Source: Callipepla californica brunnescens | Lineage: Eukaryota > Chordata > Aves > Galliformes > Odontophoridae | Length of the DNA: 64,000 nucleotides | Assembly (NCBI GenBank): GCA_023055505.1 | Contig: JALIRH010000109.1 | Coordinates: 402,501-466,500 of the forward strand | Direction of reading: 5' to 3' | Shown here: piece after piece, positions 38,086 to 51,281 of the stretch | How the letters are laid out: every line of letters starts with the position of its first letter | Numbering within the stretch: the first letter of the stretch is position 1 | Position numbers and translations under genes: made by a program | The notes under the pieces: generated by a model | The model's input: the letters and a program-made list of their open reading frames with translations, nothing else | Database searches by the model: none | Told to the model about the DNA's origin: nothing

Positions 38086-39684
38086 CTGTATAGATCTTGC
38101 AATACTCATACCTTTAAACCCTCATCACTTCATTAATTTTTCTGTAATATCATGAATATTCATTATGCAATTTAAGTTAAAAAGTATTTTAATAAATTAA
38201 TGGAAACCTTTCTCTGGGAATCATTTTGGGCTTCTGAGGAAATTTAATATGTTCCCTTAAAATTATTGGGCTATTCCTATGGGTATTTCTTATTTACTAA
38301 CATTCCTAACTGTACATAAAATTATGAAGTGTTCCCTTAATGAGCATCATTTTGAAAAATACACTTTGAAAAATATAAAACACAAACACAGGAGAGAGAA
38401 AACACAAACTAACACAGGTAGCTGCATGCCACCATGCACACTCTGATGCTCTTTTATCTGAAGACCTCTCACAGTTTGAAGGAGATGGAGAAGAACTTTC
38501 AAGAAAAGAGGCTAGAAGGGACAGGTTGAGGGTACTTCAGAGGATGGGAAGAGGAAGCTGGATTTCAGAGAGGGAAAGGGGAGGTGAATGTGAGGTCTAT
38601 GAGAAGATTTCATGAGACTCCAGGAGATAGAGAAGGAATGGGAAAAGACAGCACAGAACATTTCATGCCTCTGGAGAAAGGATGAGTGGGATCCTTAAGC
38701 AAATCTCCAACCAGATCCCCCACTGCCTCTAATCATCTGGGGGCCAGTACAATCTGCCATGTCCCTAAACTACCTTAGGGCTCAGTTAACTCCTTCTTCT
38801 ACAGTCCATACTGATACCAATCTCAATGTCTTCTATTTGCTTCTTCCAGAAGAGTTAGGCCATGTTCCATGGAGAAGCATAGGGAATTAGAGGGTCCTCC
38901 TCTAAACAAAGACACTTCTTCCATTTCATGGGAAAAGGGTACTCCACTGCCTCCTTCAGTCTGCTATATTTGCAGAAACTGCCTGCATCATCTAAATTCA
39001 AAGCTTGCCCTGTAATGGGCAGTGGGTGGCACTCATGTAATTAAGCAGAGGTAAATAAATGTGTATATAATATGCACTTAAGCTAATCATCCCAGATTAT
39101 CAGTAGAGTCAGTGAGGACCTAGACAGGCTATGCATAGGAATCATGAGTGTGATTCATGTCCTCCTACAGTAAATGTCTATAATTGGTCAGGCAAGTTGC
39201 TCCCTAAAAACATTTATTTCTCTTCTTTGACTATAGAAGAAGCCCAGAGTGATTAGCACACCTGTAGACATCCACTCTGTAGATGCTGAAAGACAAATGA
39301 CACAAATTCTACCCTGACATCTGCACAAACTGAAGAATTTGCCATAATGACTGTGGTTGAGCTGTGGCCTGCAGAGCACTACAGCAAAATGTGGAGATGT
39401 TTACCCTGGTGAAGTCTGACCACCAATAGTTTGCAGAAGTGTCTCAGGGCGCTTGTTGCTGCAGTCACAATCAGTCTTTTGGTAAGGTAGGACCCAAATC
39501 AGATTTAGATTCCTGAAAGAGATGTGGCTCTTGTACTGTGAAGGACAAAAACAAAACATTTCATTTCCAAATGGACATATGAGTATGTCAATCAGAATAC
39601 ATCAGAATACAAAGAAACATTTTTCTTTTTGCAAAGCACAGAGTCATTTCTCAGGTGGAGGCACAAATGGCTTCACAGAATTGT
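38086..39684. other. Non-coding spacer with purine-rich segment
   Basis: About 38460-38690 is notably A/G-rich on the plus strand. A direct duplication of ATCAGAATAC lies near 39590-39609. Nothing else. Confidence 0.5.
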
Positions 39685-40066
39685 TATCACAGAATCATAG
39701 AATCATTAAGGTTGGAAGAGAACACTAGTACAGACATTAATGTACTCAAACTGTCAACTCATCCCTACCATGCCCACTAACAGTTCAGCACCTGAACTCT
39801 TCCAGGGACAGTGACACCACCACCTCCCTGGGCAGCCTGTTTCAGTGTATTACCACTCTTTCTGAAAATGCATTTTTCCTCAAACACAATCTGAAACTCC
39901 CCTGGTACAACTTAAGGCCATTACCTCACATCCTATTGCTCTTACCTGGGAGAGGAGGCTCAACTTCCTTTCATGCAGATGCAGAGATCAGTAAGGTCTC
40001 CCCTGAGCCTTCTCCAAACTGAACAATCCCAGTTCCCTCAGCCACTCCTCATAAGACTTCCAGGAA
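39685..40066 (-). mobile_element. CR1 LINE 3' fragment
   Basis: Antisense CR1 of about 380 bp with a clear tail: ATCACAGAATCATAGAATCA, TTAAGGTTGGAAGAGAACAC, CACCTCCCTGGGCAGCCTGT, TTAAGGCCATTACCTCACAT, CTCCCCTGAGCCTTCTCCAA, CCCTCAGCCACTCCTCATAA. Confidence 0.95.
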
Positions 40067-43000
40067 TTCCAAAAGCTGAAGGTCTCAATTTTAGTCTTAG
40101 GAGATACCTAAATGATCTGATCATGTAGGAATGCACACTGTAGTTGCACCATCCCCACTCCGAGGAGTTCAGACCTGTGTGGATACCATGAGTCCATCTC
40201 ACCAAATGAAGAGCAAAGCAGAAAACCCTTCTTACTGAGTTGCCAGCTACTGCCTTTCAAGTATCATTACACACTTCACAACAATCTTCTCCTTTTATAT
40301 GTACAATCACTGTGGGCTCTGGTATCTACCTACCAACTACTCTTCATCATTTCTCCATCAGCTCATATCTTAAGAATGTTATCCCAGAGCAGAGCCTGTC
40401 TATATGCTATACAGAGCCCAACAGTGTCCTGTCTACATGTGGATGGATGGAGGCAGTCAGTAAGGAGCAACTTTAGGCACTGCCTTCTCCCTGAGAACTC
40501 AAGCATTGACTATGAAGCATTGACTATCCCAGCTCTTGCCAGCACAGTAAGCGAGAAATTTCGTCATAATCATTTTAATATCTTTCAAATGTTGCATGGA
40601 TGGATAGCAGTCCAGGAAGAATATACACTAGAGGGTAGTCAGGGAGCGTGGTTAGTATTGGAAACAAGTATTTTTCTTGGCAGAGGATGAGCATGCCATT
40701 TGACAGACAGTGAAACATGGTAAGAATGCTGCTCAGTAGTAGCAAATGCCAAACATTCTCCTGTGTGCACTGAAGAAAATGAGTTTTGTTTTGTCTTGTT
40801 TTCTTTTTAAGCATAGAAGAAGGGAGGGGGGTTACCACTGCAGTAGCGCACATGGCAGTACCTGCTTCTACTGCATTTTGTCCACAGCAGCTGGGAATAT
40901 TTTCCGTGTTTGATGCTTTTTTTCCCAGATCAGTTTTACAGGATTTATAAGCCATCTGAAAATAGTGACTGGGCTTTAAATGCTGTTGGAGGAGAACAAA
41001 CCATTACCTTCCTATCTTTCATACATACACACACACTCGTTTCCTGAATCAGTGTCTGTCAGATATTGAAGTCAGCAAAGAAAAAATGGGTTTATTTCTG
41101 AGGAGTCTGTGTACTCCTTTGAATTAAAACAAAGCTTTATGTTGACAAAGTTTTATTTTTGTATGTTTTACTCCATCACCATATACTGTAGAATGTTGGG
41201 TGTTGAAAGAGAAAGTTGAAGAGCAATTTTTTAATTTTCATACAGTCTCTGGTAGACATCCAGGGCAATGAGATCTTGATAAATATTTTATATGGATTTT
41301 TACTGAATGTGTATCATCTGCTCTACTATATGGAAGTTCTTGTCCATAGTGCCAACGACTTTTAACCTAAGGCATCCCAAAGCACAGCTTGACAGGATCG
41401 TTTCTTGGAAAATGAAGCACCAGGCTAAAAAATCTTCCATTGGACTCAGAGAGCAATTTTCCATTCAGGTGCAATGCGTTTCTCAGAGTTATTCAGGAAA
41501 AGGCTCTCTGGTCCTGAACTGGCCTGATTTTCTCAGCTGTGGTCTTTTTCTTGTGAGGGGACAGCTGATGGCATGGCCCTTTGAAACACAATTTAGTGGA
41601 TAAATCCAGAAAGGAAAACAAATCCTTGCTTTTGAACTAAGCCCAAGAGAAACACCTGGGTAGAAGAAGAGCCATCACACAGCTTTTCACAGAACCAGCT
41701 CTTCCAAAGTTTGAACACAACGCTTTTCATTCTTCATTCATTTTTTCAGGCTTGTGAAAGTAGAAGTGTTTTCTCCAGCTCTTGATTTTACACGTTCAGT
41801 CATGCTACCTGCTATGCTTGGAACAATCTTGCACATCCTTTCGTGAAATCTCCTCCCACCTCTCCATACAATGCATTCCCACAGCAATGCTGCCTCTTCT
41901 TTTTCTCTAAGGTCATTGCTCTCCCTAGATTTTTGGCCAGCTCTTCCTCCTTTGGCATTGTTCCCTTTCTCCAGATTACCCTGTGTGCTCCTCAGGGATA
42001 CATATCTTGCCATATATTGAAGAAGCAAACCAAAGTCCAACCAAAGTTAATGGCAAAATTCCCATCAGCTGCAATAGAGCCAGGATTTTGCTCAAAGTAT
42101 TCAAATGAGTGCTCTGTTGGGTGTCTGTAATGGAGATATTTCTGTGTCCCAGGGCAAATCATATCTCCTATCTGCATTTAAAGTATATTGAACAGCTAAT
42201 ATTTTCAGTGCAGCATTTCTATCTAAAATAAGCGATTTTGTCTGACAACAATCTAGAACTTTATATAGCATGAAAAAAAAATCCTAATTATATAAAGGTT
42301 TTTGTTGTTTTCTCCTCAGTTGGCAAATATATATTTGCAGATATCTTATCTATATGTTGCTGTTTCCTTGAGCACCTCAAACAATAAATCGAAACACGCC
42401 TCATGGTAACATTGTTGGGTATTTTTCTCTCACCCATGTATATACCTACAAAGGTTTAAAACACAACTTTTGAAAAGATTCAAGGCTGAAGGGGGAAAAT
42501 AATCTTATTATGCAACAATTAATTGTCCTGCCAAATGTGGGTGCCTTGGAAGCTTGAACAACCCGCCAGCACACCTGTGTACATTGGCATTAAGTTAAAT
42601 CAATAACAAAAAAACAGGCCTCCAGCCAATTATCTGTCACATGGAGATTCATTTTAAGTGGAGGTTTTACAAGCATAACTTGAATTGTATCATACTTACA
42701 AGATTGTCCATATATGATATTTACAAAGATATTTGAGTTGAGAATAACATTGAACCAAAAAGCTGTGTATTACAATGTCATTAAGAAGCAATCAGCAGCC
42801 ACAGTAGCAATTAATTTTCTGTCACAACAGAGAATAGTAATTTACCAAAATATAGATAGGAGCAGAAAGAAATGTGTTTTCTCTAAATCACAGTTTCTTG
42901 TGATTATTATCATACATTAGGCCAGGAAAAATATCATTTCCTACTTCCTGTGCTTCATTGTCTTGATGTATATACTTCACATACAAGCATTTATTGCTTT

Positions 43001-44302
43001 GTAATTATTTTTCAAATAGCTCATTGGCTGTTTAAAAACAACTAAGAGCCTCATTTCTTGTATTTTCTTTTTTTTTTTCTGGAATACGAAGAAAATACTT
43101 GATAACTATTTCCTCTTTTACAGCAATTGTCAAAACAGGTGCATGAATGTAACAAAAATGATGTACAGGGTAAATAGGAGTCAGAAGCACAGTTCTTTCC
43201 CATACGCCTGTTCCAGTTCTGCCCATCAAGGCATAAGAAAGGGATATTCTTCTGTTCTGTCAAAGACATGTATCACAGTTACCTGCAGCTCACTTTTCAG
43301 TGAGGCTTGCAAGTAATAAATGCAGGGGGCATGCCACCAACACACAGAATTGCTGCTGTACCCTGGTTTTCACTTTGTAAGGGACTTCATGCAGAGGATG
43401 TTTAGCAAGCTTCAGATGGGAGGCAGAGCTAAGTTTTGTCACATACTTGTTAAAGGATGGTCTCATAGGTACTTAGTTTCCGTAATGAGAAAGGACCAAA
43501 TTGTGGTAACAGAGCCTTGATTTGCAATCTGCTGTATGAATCTTCAGCTCTCATACATTTCAATAGGTGTTAAAGGTGCAAAGTATTTGGTGTAATTCAT
43601 CTACTTGCCTTTCTCTACTTAATTCTTCACCACTGAGCAACTCAAAAAGTTGCTGTAGGTTTTGAGCTGTTCCCTGCAATCCTGTATCGTAGATTCTATT
43701 TTTTTAAGGTATATCCATTTATTAGTACAAATCATAGTCAATTTGGAAAGCTTTCATGCTAAATACAGCACTTGTAAAATTTATAATGGATATTTCATCC
43801 ATTTTCCAGGAATTCTGAAGACTGTTTTTTAAACGTGATGAAATAACATCTCCTTCTGCAAAGTACTGTTTCTCCACCAAGGACATTCATTGCATGGCAT
43901 GCAGGCAGCTTCAAGATATGCTATGACTTGACCTGCTTGGAAGAGAGGATCGAACATCCTCTGCCCTTACTTAAATACTCTTCCAGCTATCCTCCCACTC
44001 TTTCAGTATTATTTGAAAAAAATGCAGTTTAGATCCTCTTCAGATTCATCTTATAGTGAAATATACATTTATACTAATACACTTGTATAATGCTAAAATG
44101 TAAGAGATGGGAAGACTTACGTTGCAGTTGTTCTAGCTGCTGTAATGTTTTGTGAGCTGGGAAAGTTTCATTCCTCTTCACTATGAATTTGATCAAGTTG
44201 AATTTCAGTAAGAGAAATGATGGGAATGTAACGCCAAAGATCTATTAAACAGGATCCTACTGCAGTAAGTGTTGTATATGTTAAATTAAAAGATTATCTT
44301 TC
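40067..44302. other. Non-coding stretch with old-repeat-like patch
   Basis: A 13-bp tandem duplication (AAGCATTGACTAT twice) lies at 40501-40527. 41750-42180 has frames of 95-100 codons on both strands and phrases (GTTAATGGCAAAATTCCCAT, ATAGAGCCAGGATTTTGC) typical of old amniote repeat remnants, but cannot be classified. 42500-42680 is a candidate conserved AT-rich block. Confidence 0.4.
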
Positions 44303-45079
44303 TGTTGTGGTTTAACCCAACAAGTGGCAAAATACCACACAGTCATTCATTCACTGCTCCTCTTCAAAGTGGGATGGGGACAAGAACTGGAGTTGTACCA
44401 GGGGATATTCAGGTTGGATATTAGGAAAAATTTCTTCTCTGAAAGAGTGGTCAGGTGCTGGAATGGGATGCCCAGAAGGGGACTGAAGTCACCATCCCTG
44501 GAGGTGTTCAAGAAATGTTTAGATGTTGTACTAAGAGACATGGTTTAGTGGGGAAATTTTGGTAGAAGGTGGACAGTTGGGCTTGTTCTCTGATGTCTTT
44601 TCCAATCTTAGTAGATCTACGATTTTATGGGGAAAGAAAAGTAGAACTTGTGGGTTGAGAAAAAAATATTTACAAAGATAGAGAAAAGGAAAAGGATAAC
44701 AGCTACAACTCTTCTATATATACATATATATATATGAAAGTATACAGCAAGTGATGCACAACCAATTGCTTACCACCCCCCAGCCCATGCCCAGCTAGCC
44801 TCTGAGCTGTAAAAGGGAGACAGAGATGAACTTCCACCTCCTTCAAAAGCCCTTCCACCTTATGTCATATTGTATGGAATATCTATTTGGCCTTAAGTCA
44901 GCTGTCCTAATTCTGTTCCCTCCTGGCTCCTTTGATGAGAAAGGGCTCTCTCTGTACAGCACTGCTTAGCAGCAACTATTAGTGTGTTGTGTCATCAGCA
45001 CTATCTTTTTCCAGGAACTAAAACATAGCATCATACCAGACACCGAAGAAAAACAGTTTTGTCCCAGCTGAAATTGACA
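44303..45079 (-). mobile_element. Solo LTR of an avian endogenous retrovirus, interrupted by CR1
   Basis: Plus-strand ends are TGTTGTGGTTTAACCC at 44303 and CCAGCTGAAATTGACA ending at 45079, giving TG..CA termini. Internal blocks are AACTTGTGGGTTGAG, AAGTGATGCACAACC, GTATGGAATATC, GTCAGCTGTCCTAATTCTG and ATAGCATCATACCAG. From memory of this widespread avian LTR, its transcription sense is the minus strand. Length without the inserted CR1 is about 537 bp, in the LTR range. No internal retroviral genes and no second LTR are present, so it is a solo LTR. The flanking duplication is unclear (CTTTC against CTTAG). Confidence 0.8.
44391..44630 (+). mobile_element. CR1 LINE 3' fragment nested in the LTR
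   Basis: Sense CR1: AGTTGTACCAGGGGATATTC, AGGTTGGATATTAGGAAAAA, GTCACCATCCCTGGAGGTGT, CTGATGTCTTTTCCAATCTT, GATCTACGATTTTATGG. LTR sequence runs up to GGGATGGGGACAAGAACTGG on the left and resumes with GGAAAGAAAAGTAGAACTTG on the right. Confidence 0.95.
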
Positions 45080-48000
45080 CTTAGCTTCCACATGACACAA
45101 TTTATCATTTCTATAGACCTAAAGACAAAAGTACACGGAGAAAATGGAGAAGTCAATTAGAAAGTCTCTGCGTATCAATGTTCTAGATTTAATTTTATAG
45201 TCACACAAAAAGAATCTTTAAAGGAAATGTGTTTAAAAAAATGTTTGTTTTGTAGGACGTGATATGAATTTTTTCCCCAAGAATTCAAGTCGTCTCTGGA
45301 TAATTGAATTTGTATTTGTGAATGTGGGGAAGGCCAAATACCTGGGGACAACAGAAGGGAAAAGACAAGAACAAATGAAACAAAACAAGCTGACAGGAGG
45401 AAGATCCCATTATGTTCATCAGTTTTCCCATGGAAGACCTTGATGCAATGCTGTGCTGATAATTAGAGAAACATGTCTGATGCATGAGCTTCAGAAGGCT
45501 TTTTTTCCTGTGAGCATGTAGCTAACTAGAAACAGGAGGACTTTTTATGTATTGATTAATTTATCCTACTTCCTTTATGTATTTGTAAATGTCAATATCA
45601 TCAATGACTATTCATTATTATAAAAAGTGACGCTTAGGAGAACTTTTCTTACTGATTTTGAACATGTTTTCCCTGTCAGACTTGATTTTCTACACTTCCA
45701 TATTTTTTTTCCATAAAGTCTGTGTTTTAAAATGTAGTTTGTGTATTTGAGGGTTCTCTTCTGAAGATGTTATTTCAGAATGGTTTTATTCTTTAAATAC
45801 TAAGATGAAGAGAATCATATGTTTCACACCCTTCCTCTCAAGCTGATTTATTCTCCAAAATATATTTAGGATTGCATTAACGTCCTGTAAATCTATAGCA
45901 TTAGCACCTTGAAGTCACTTTTAAATAGTATAAACATTAATTAATTTTCCTGCGTTCATGTATCCAACTCTTAACTGTAATAGTGTAGTCACTTAAGTTA
46001 GATTGTCCTTTGCACTTTTCAGACTTTAAGCAGTATTGATCATTATTTCCTAACCTGTTATCTGAGTAACAATAAAATTTACTCCAGGATTGTAGTTTGT
46101 GTCCATTAGCAGTCAATCCTGGACCTCACAGCACCCACATCCTGGTTTGGAAATAGGGCCACACTCCTGAAGACCTGAGGGTGTTTTGAGCTCCTCAGAT
46201 AAAGATGTTTCCACAGAGGTGTCTCAAAGCAGAGTTAGATGCCGAAGATAACAGAGTGCAATAGGACTTGTGAAAAGGATGTCAGCAATGACAATTGTCA
46301 TGGTTTCAGGTCTGAGAGAGCTTTAAATTACTGAACTTGTTCTGTTATCAGAGCCACTCTCTATTCCACATTCATTGCCAAACTATGTAGACTCAGAGAA
46401 GCTGGAAACATGAGGGACCTGTCTGGCATCTGAGTTCAGGCTACTTCAGGAATGCTTCATACCTAAGTTTCCAAAACATACCAAGTGCTAAATGGCTTCA
46501 TCCAGGGACCCTTGAAGCCTCTGAAGTGCTATGAATCATTGAGGCACTTTTCTCCTCTGATAATTCCAACATTTGTAGAGTTGCTTCTAAGGTCTTTCAT
46601 CTCCAAAGCAGAAAAAAGTTTGAGAAAACTTTCCAAAAATTAAAAAATAATTAAAAATTTTAAAATTAATACAGTGGATCATTTTCCAATAAAACAAAAT
46701 AAAATAAACGTACAGTTCCTTTTCATGGTTTTAACATCAGAAATCTTTAAAAAGCCAACAACACCCAGCCAGGTATCTTTCTTGAAGCCTCTATATATTG
46801 AACAAAATAAAATGTTAGAAGCTTTTGTATTTACTGTGACATAATGATATTTTAGATACAGGGTTTCTGATGAATCAATGGAGTGTAACAGTGTCAGAAC
46901 TATTTTAGACTGTGTCCCAGGTATGGCACTATGATGGTGCAAGCCAAGCAGAAGGCAAGAATTCGTTCTTGAGATCCAACTGGAAGATGTCACTGAAATG
47001 TCAACAGTTCCTTCTGCCAGACTTCAAGTTGAGAGGGTTGAGAGCTTCCCTCTTTGGAAAAAAAGCCAACAGATAAAGATGCTTTTGTGGAAATGTGCCA
47101 GGTTTCTGTGTAATCACCCACTTCGCCAAGCTGGGATGATTTCCACATTGCTTCATCACACCTTGATCTGAGTTACACTGTAACTTTGAAATCAACATTT
47201 TCTAGTTGTCTTCTTGAAAACTTCTCAAAATGATCTTCTTATCCTTCATGCTCATCTGATGCTCATAGTATTTGAGGATAAAGATATATATGGATATATA
47301 TACTGATTGCAGATATGTTTGCATTTATACTTGTGTATGCATATTGCACTGCAGTAGAAAAAAATATCTTTTTTAATTGAAATCTATATTACTTGTTCTC
47401 ATATGGCTATGCAGAGGGCACAGTTATCTTCCTTACCTGCCAGTGGGAAATAGGTATCACAGAGGCATTTAACACTAAAGAGTTGATAGTGAAACTGCAG
47501 ATACTTTCATATCAAATGCCACGGAACTGAGTTATTGTGTTCTTCAGTATTCTTCTTTGAGATCACTTCTAACTTCTATGATCCCTCTAATTCAAACTTA
47601 AGTAATAGAGAATGTGTCAATACAACTTTCCCTTTAAGTATTGCTAAGGAGCATGCAGGAGCCCACATGTTTGCTTAACTGGCCCTGCAACCAACACTGC
47701 TAACAATAAAACCAGAAGTTCAAACTCAGTTCCTTGCTTTCAAGTACGCCCTTCAAACAGCAAATACCAGTTTATCATCCTTCTGAAAGAGTGTGTGTGA
47801 ACCAGAAATAAATCTAACACATCTACTTAACACATGAGATAGCCCATCATTTTACTGACTTTAACACATAGTTTCCTACCAAAGGTAACAGCTACTCATG
47901 GCATATATGTGTGTGCATTTGTGAGTGTGCCTCAGAGACATGCAACCTCCCCTCCATTTTCAAGTACTATAATATGCTGCCTGCTTCCTAGTCCTGCAAA

Positions 48001-48903
48001 TACCCTTGAAGTGGAATAATATTTAACAGAGGGCAATACTGCTGGAGAACTGCCAAAGAAATGAAGGGTGAGGGAAGGCATTCTGATGAATATTTTTGTA
48101 CCTCCAAAGACACAACTATTATGCAAACATTGATCTATTTGTCAAGCAATCACAGTTTACTATTGCTTAAAGGTCACAGAAGTTTCCAAGATTATTAAAT
48201 AATGCATGGAGCCAAAGACCAAGGATATTATTTAAATAGTGGAGGTAACTTCTGTTACTGAAGGACAATATGATGACAATGCCCCTGTGTTTTTCCTTGA
48301 AATTCTGTAGAGTTTGCAGTGTAACACAGTAATGACCCATTTCAGCTGAAAGGGGGAACTATGCTGCGGAAGTGTGGCACAGTACTACAATAAAATATTA
48401 TGTGGATTTTTCTACCCTTTTTCTACATTTTTTAGTACGTGATTTATGTTTTTTTACAGGCCTTTTAATGGTGCTGGGGAGCAGCAGTCTTTCCAACAGT
48501 CTATAAACACATTTTCATGAATGCAACGATCATTCCCATTTTGTCTTTCCAGTGTGGGTTATGAGTCAGTGCAAAAAGTGCTTTGCAACAAATGAGAGTA
48601 TGTACTGTACACACATGTATAGAGATCAGCAGAGGTTTGCAAAATCCAGTATCAACTTTAGCACCCATTGAGACAGCTTCATGCTAGTAAGTCCCGCACC
48701 TGGCTGTTTCCCAAAGGCTGCAGTCCCTTCTGTTCTCACTAGGTCTTCCAGGTCATCTCTTCATGAACTTCAGAGGTTCTCAAGCTCCAGCTATTCCTAA
48801 GGTTTCAAGGTGAATAAAGGCTGGCCACATACAGCCCAGCTGGTTTTCTACTCCTCTGACTCACAGTAGGCTTCTGCTAAGTGACAGTTTTGTGCTGTCA
48901 TAG

Positions 48904-49065
48904 TCCTGGAGCAGAGCCAAGGCTCAGGAAGGATGACTTAGACAAAATCATCTCAAATAGCTCATCGTCAGACTACTCTTGCTCTTTGTCAGAAAGTCTC
49001 TCTCAGTGCACTCTTCCCATGTGTCTGTGTGGCTTTAAGTCACCTTCAAAGCAGGTGGTCATCCA
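48904..49065 (+). other. Weak exon candidate
   Basis: A 162-nt segment is open in one frame between an acceptor-like GTTTTGTGCTGTCATAG (AG at 48902-48903) and a strong donor-like GTGAGTAC at 49066. An alternative donor CAG/GTGGTC ends it at 49054. The peptide is hydrophilic and serine-rich in the middle (RKDDLDKIISNSSSSDYS), then cysteine-containing. No family recognised. Such combinations also arise by chance in 64 kb, so confidence is low. Confidence 0.15.
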
Positions 49066-49855
49066 GTGAGTACTTGCAAAATCCACCCATCCACTGCAAC
49101 ACAGAAATAAATCAATATGGTTCCCAAAAAGGAGGACATTCTGAGAACAATTCCTTCCCTCAATAATCCTGTGTCTTTCTTCATACAACACTGTAAGAAA
49201 CCAGTTAATAGGGGCCATCATCAGAAGGAAGATTAAGTAGCAACTAAAGCATTATCCTCATTTTAGTGGTGCCATCCAATGCAAAGAATTCTGCATCACA
49301 ACCTTCAGTCTACAGGTAGCTGCCTTTTTGACAGAGATCCAGAAAGATACATTTCCCCATTTCACCAAGCAGCCACCAAGTTGTTCTGCTAGCTGCAATG
49401 GGCCAGCCCTGGGATCAAGAGCAAGAGCCTTTGATGACAGGTTCAAGAAGGGACAGAGAAAAAAAGAACATTTGGAGGCCTAGAGAGAACAAAAATTTCA
49501 GTTTCATTCAACATGATAGTGAATATGCACTCCCATTAAAACATTTGCAGGTGACTTACAGTAAGATGAGTAAAAGTGTTGTTTTCCTTGAAAGACACCT
49601 AACTGCCAGGAAACCTTTGGGCATACCACAGGACAACTGAGGTTATCATCAAGAAAAAAAATAATCTTAAAAAAAAAAATCCAACAAAAAGATAGTATCT
49701 CTGGACAAGCATTTCACATGACAAATTTAACTACTTCATAGAATAACTCTGTCATTCCAAGAAGCACTATTCCTCCTGGAAATCCAAATGAAGTGATTCG
49801 TGGAGTGGGAGGTACCTAATAAAGCCAAGTGTTGGCAGGGTGTTTAATGGCACAG

Positions 49856-50058
49856 TACCAGAATGACACCCCTGACCTTACAATTGAACCAAGATGCCTT
49901 CAGAGGAAAGAGAAGAAAGTGTCCATTATTAATGGAGTTGACAGGTACAGAATTAAGCCTGATAAACCCAAAACACATTCTTCAGAGTTGCCTTTCCACA
50001 GAAAACTTAGAGTATTTGAAATTACATGCAGTAACTTCATTCCTTATCCCAGGAGGAG
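49856..50058 (+). other. Weak exon candidate with strong donor
   Basis: 203 nt open from an AG at 49854-49855 to a consensus donor GAG/GTGAGTA (GT at 50059-50060). The peptide is basic (RKEKKVSIINGVDRYRI, then FHRKLRVFEIT). The upstream pyrimidine tract is poor. If the CAG/GTGGTC donor of the preceding candidate is used, the two are phase-compatible (phase 0). No family recognised. Confidence 0.15.
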
Positions 50059-51281
50059 GTGAGTATTCATTTGTATACCCTGAAGACCCTTGAAATAAAC
50101 CACTGCTCAGGGCAGTGCCTACCTGACCCACCTTCCCTATGATTTAGGGGAGAAAAGTATCAAATGAAAGCCAGAAAGCTCACCGATCTAGATGCAACCC
50201 AGCAGTACTAAAGTGGGCAAGTCTGTTCTGTCAGCAGAGATCCCAAGCTCCCAGCTCAGTGCAGCATCAGGAGGAAATATCATGCCAGATCACAAGGCCA
50301 GGAGATCTGTATTCATAGGCTGTTGCACCCAAATAAGAAAATATTTCTGTCCACATCCAGCAGGAGCACATGGCATGGGACCAGAGTGCTCACCCAGTGT
50401 GCTCAGGTGGATTATACAGATGTGTGTGAAGTACCTAAACCTTGATGCTGCCAGCTCCCTACAGTGACTCATTTCAGCAAAGACTGGGAAACATCTAGGG
50501 AGGCAAATTGATGCAGGAGAATTTAATAAGTCTCGAGCCTACATGAAAATAAGGCCAAGCTTTCCTTATCCTGTCTTGTCCTCACTGTTCAATAAAAAGA
50601 ATGCAAGAAAAAAAGCATCTGTAGAGTATAAATCATGACTTGATAAATGTAGGTCCTTAGAAGCCAGTTGTGTAAATACAGATACACCTGCAGGCCCTGA
50701 TAACCAGATTAGCAGCAACAGCTGCCAGACCATGCAGCAACAACCAAGAGATGTTGTTGTGTCCTGGCCAACGAAGTTTCCAGATTGACTCTCAGGTGCT
50801 TCCTGTACATCACTGTTACTGAGAACAATGCATCATGAAAGTAGATGATCTCCATTGATCTTGAAAATGTAACATTTTTCTCTTTGAATTTATACAGTGC
50901 AGTTTGACAGTCACACTAGTTCACAGTACCTCTGCTCTATAAAGGGACGAGACTTTGTCTGCTGGCAGCTGTGAAGGATTTCTGAATAGGAAAAAAGAAG
51001 TTGTGTCTGGGTTTGGTATGATCTCATGTTAAATAGCATATCCTATTGGATAAATATCCGTATCAACTGATTCATATGTGTCCTGCCTTACCTGTTCTTA
51101 CTGACAATTTGAATTTAAAATTAACATTTTTTCTTGGCAAAACTCCACTTGAATTACATGAAAACATATGATGAGCCTCAGAGTGACAAGTAGTAGAAGC
51201 CAGATCTAAAAATACACAAAGGCATAAACAGAAGGGAAAAAAATCTTTTTGTCCATACAAACAGCTCTAACATCACTGGTT

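Noticed and set aside
41750..42180. Opposing 95-100-codon frames as a gene
   Set aside because: Open on both strands, no splice pair; wording suggests an old repeat remnant instead.
47547..47595. Possible tiny CR1 tail (GATCACTTCTAACTTCTATG)
   Set aside because: Too short and lacks any second CR1 block.
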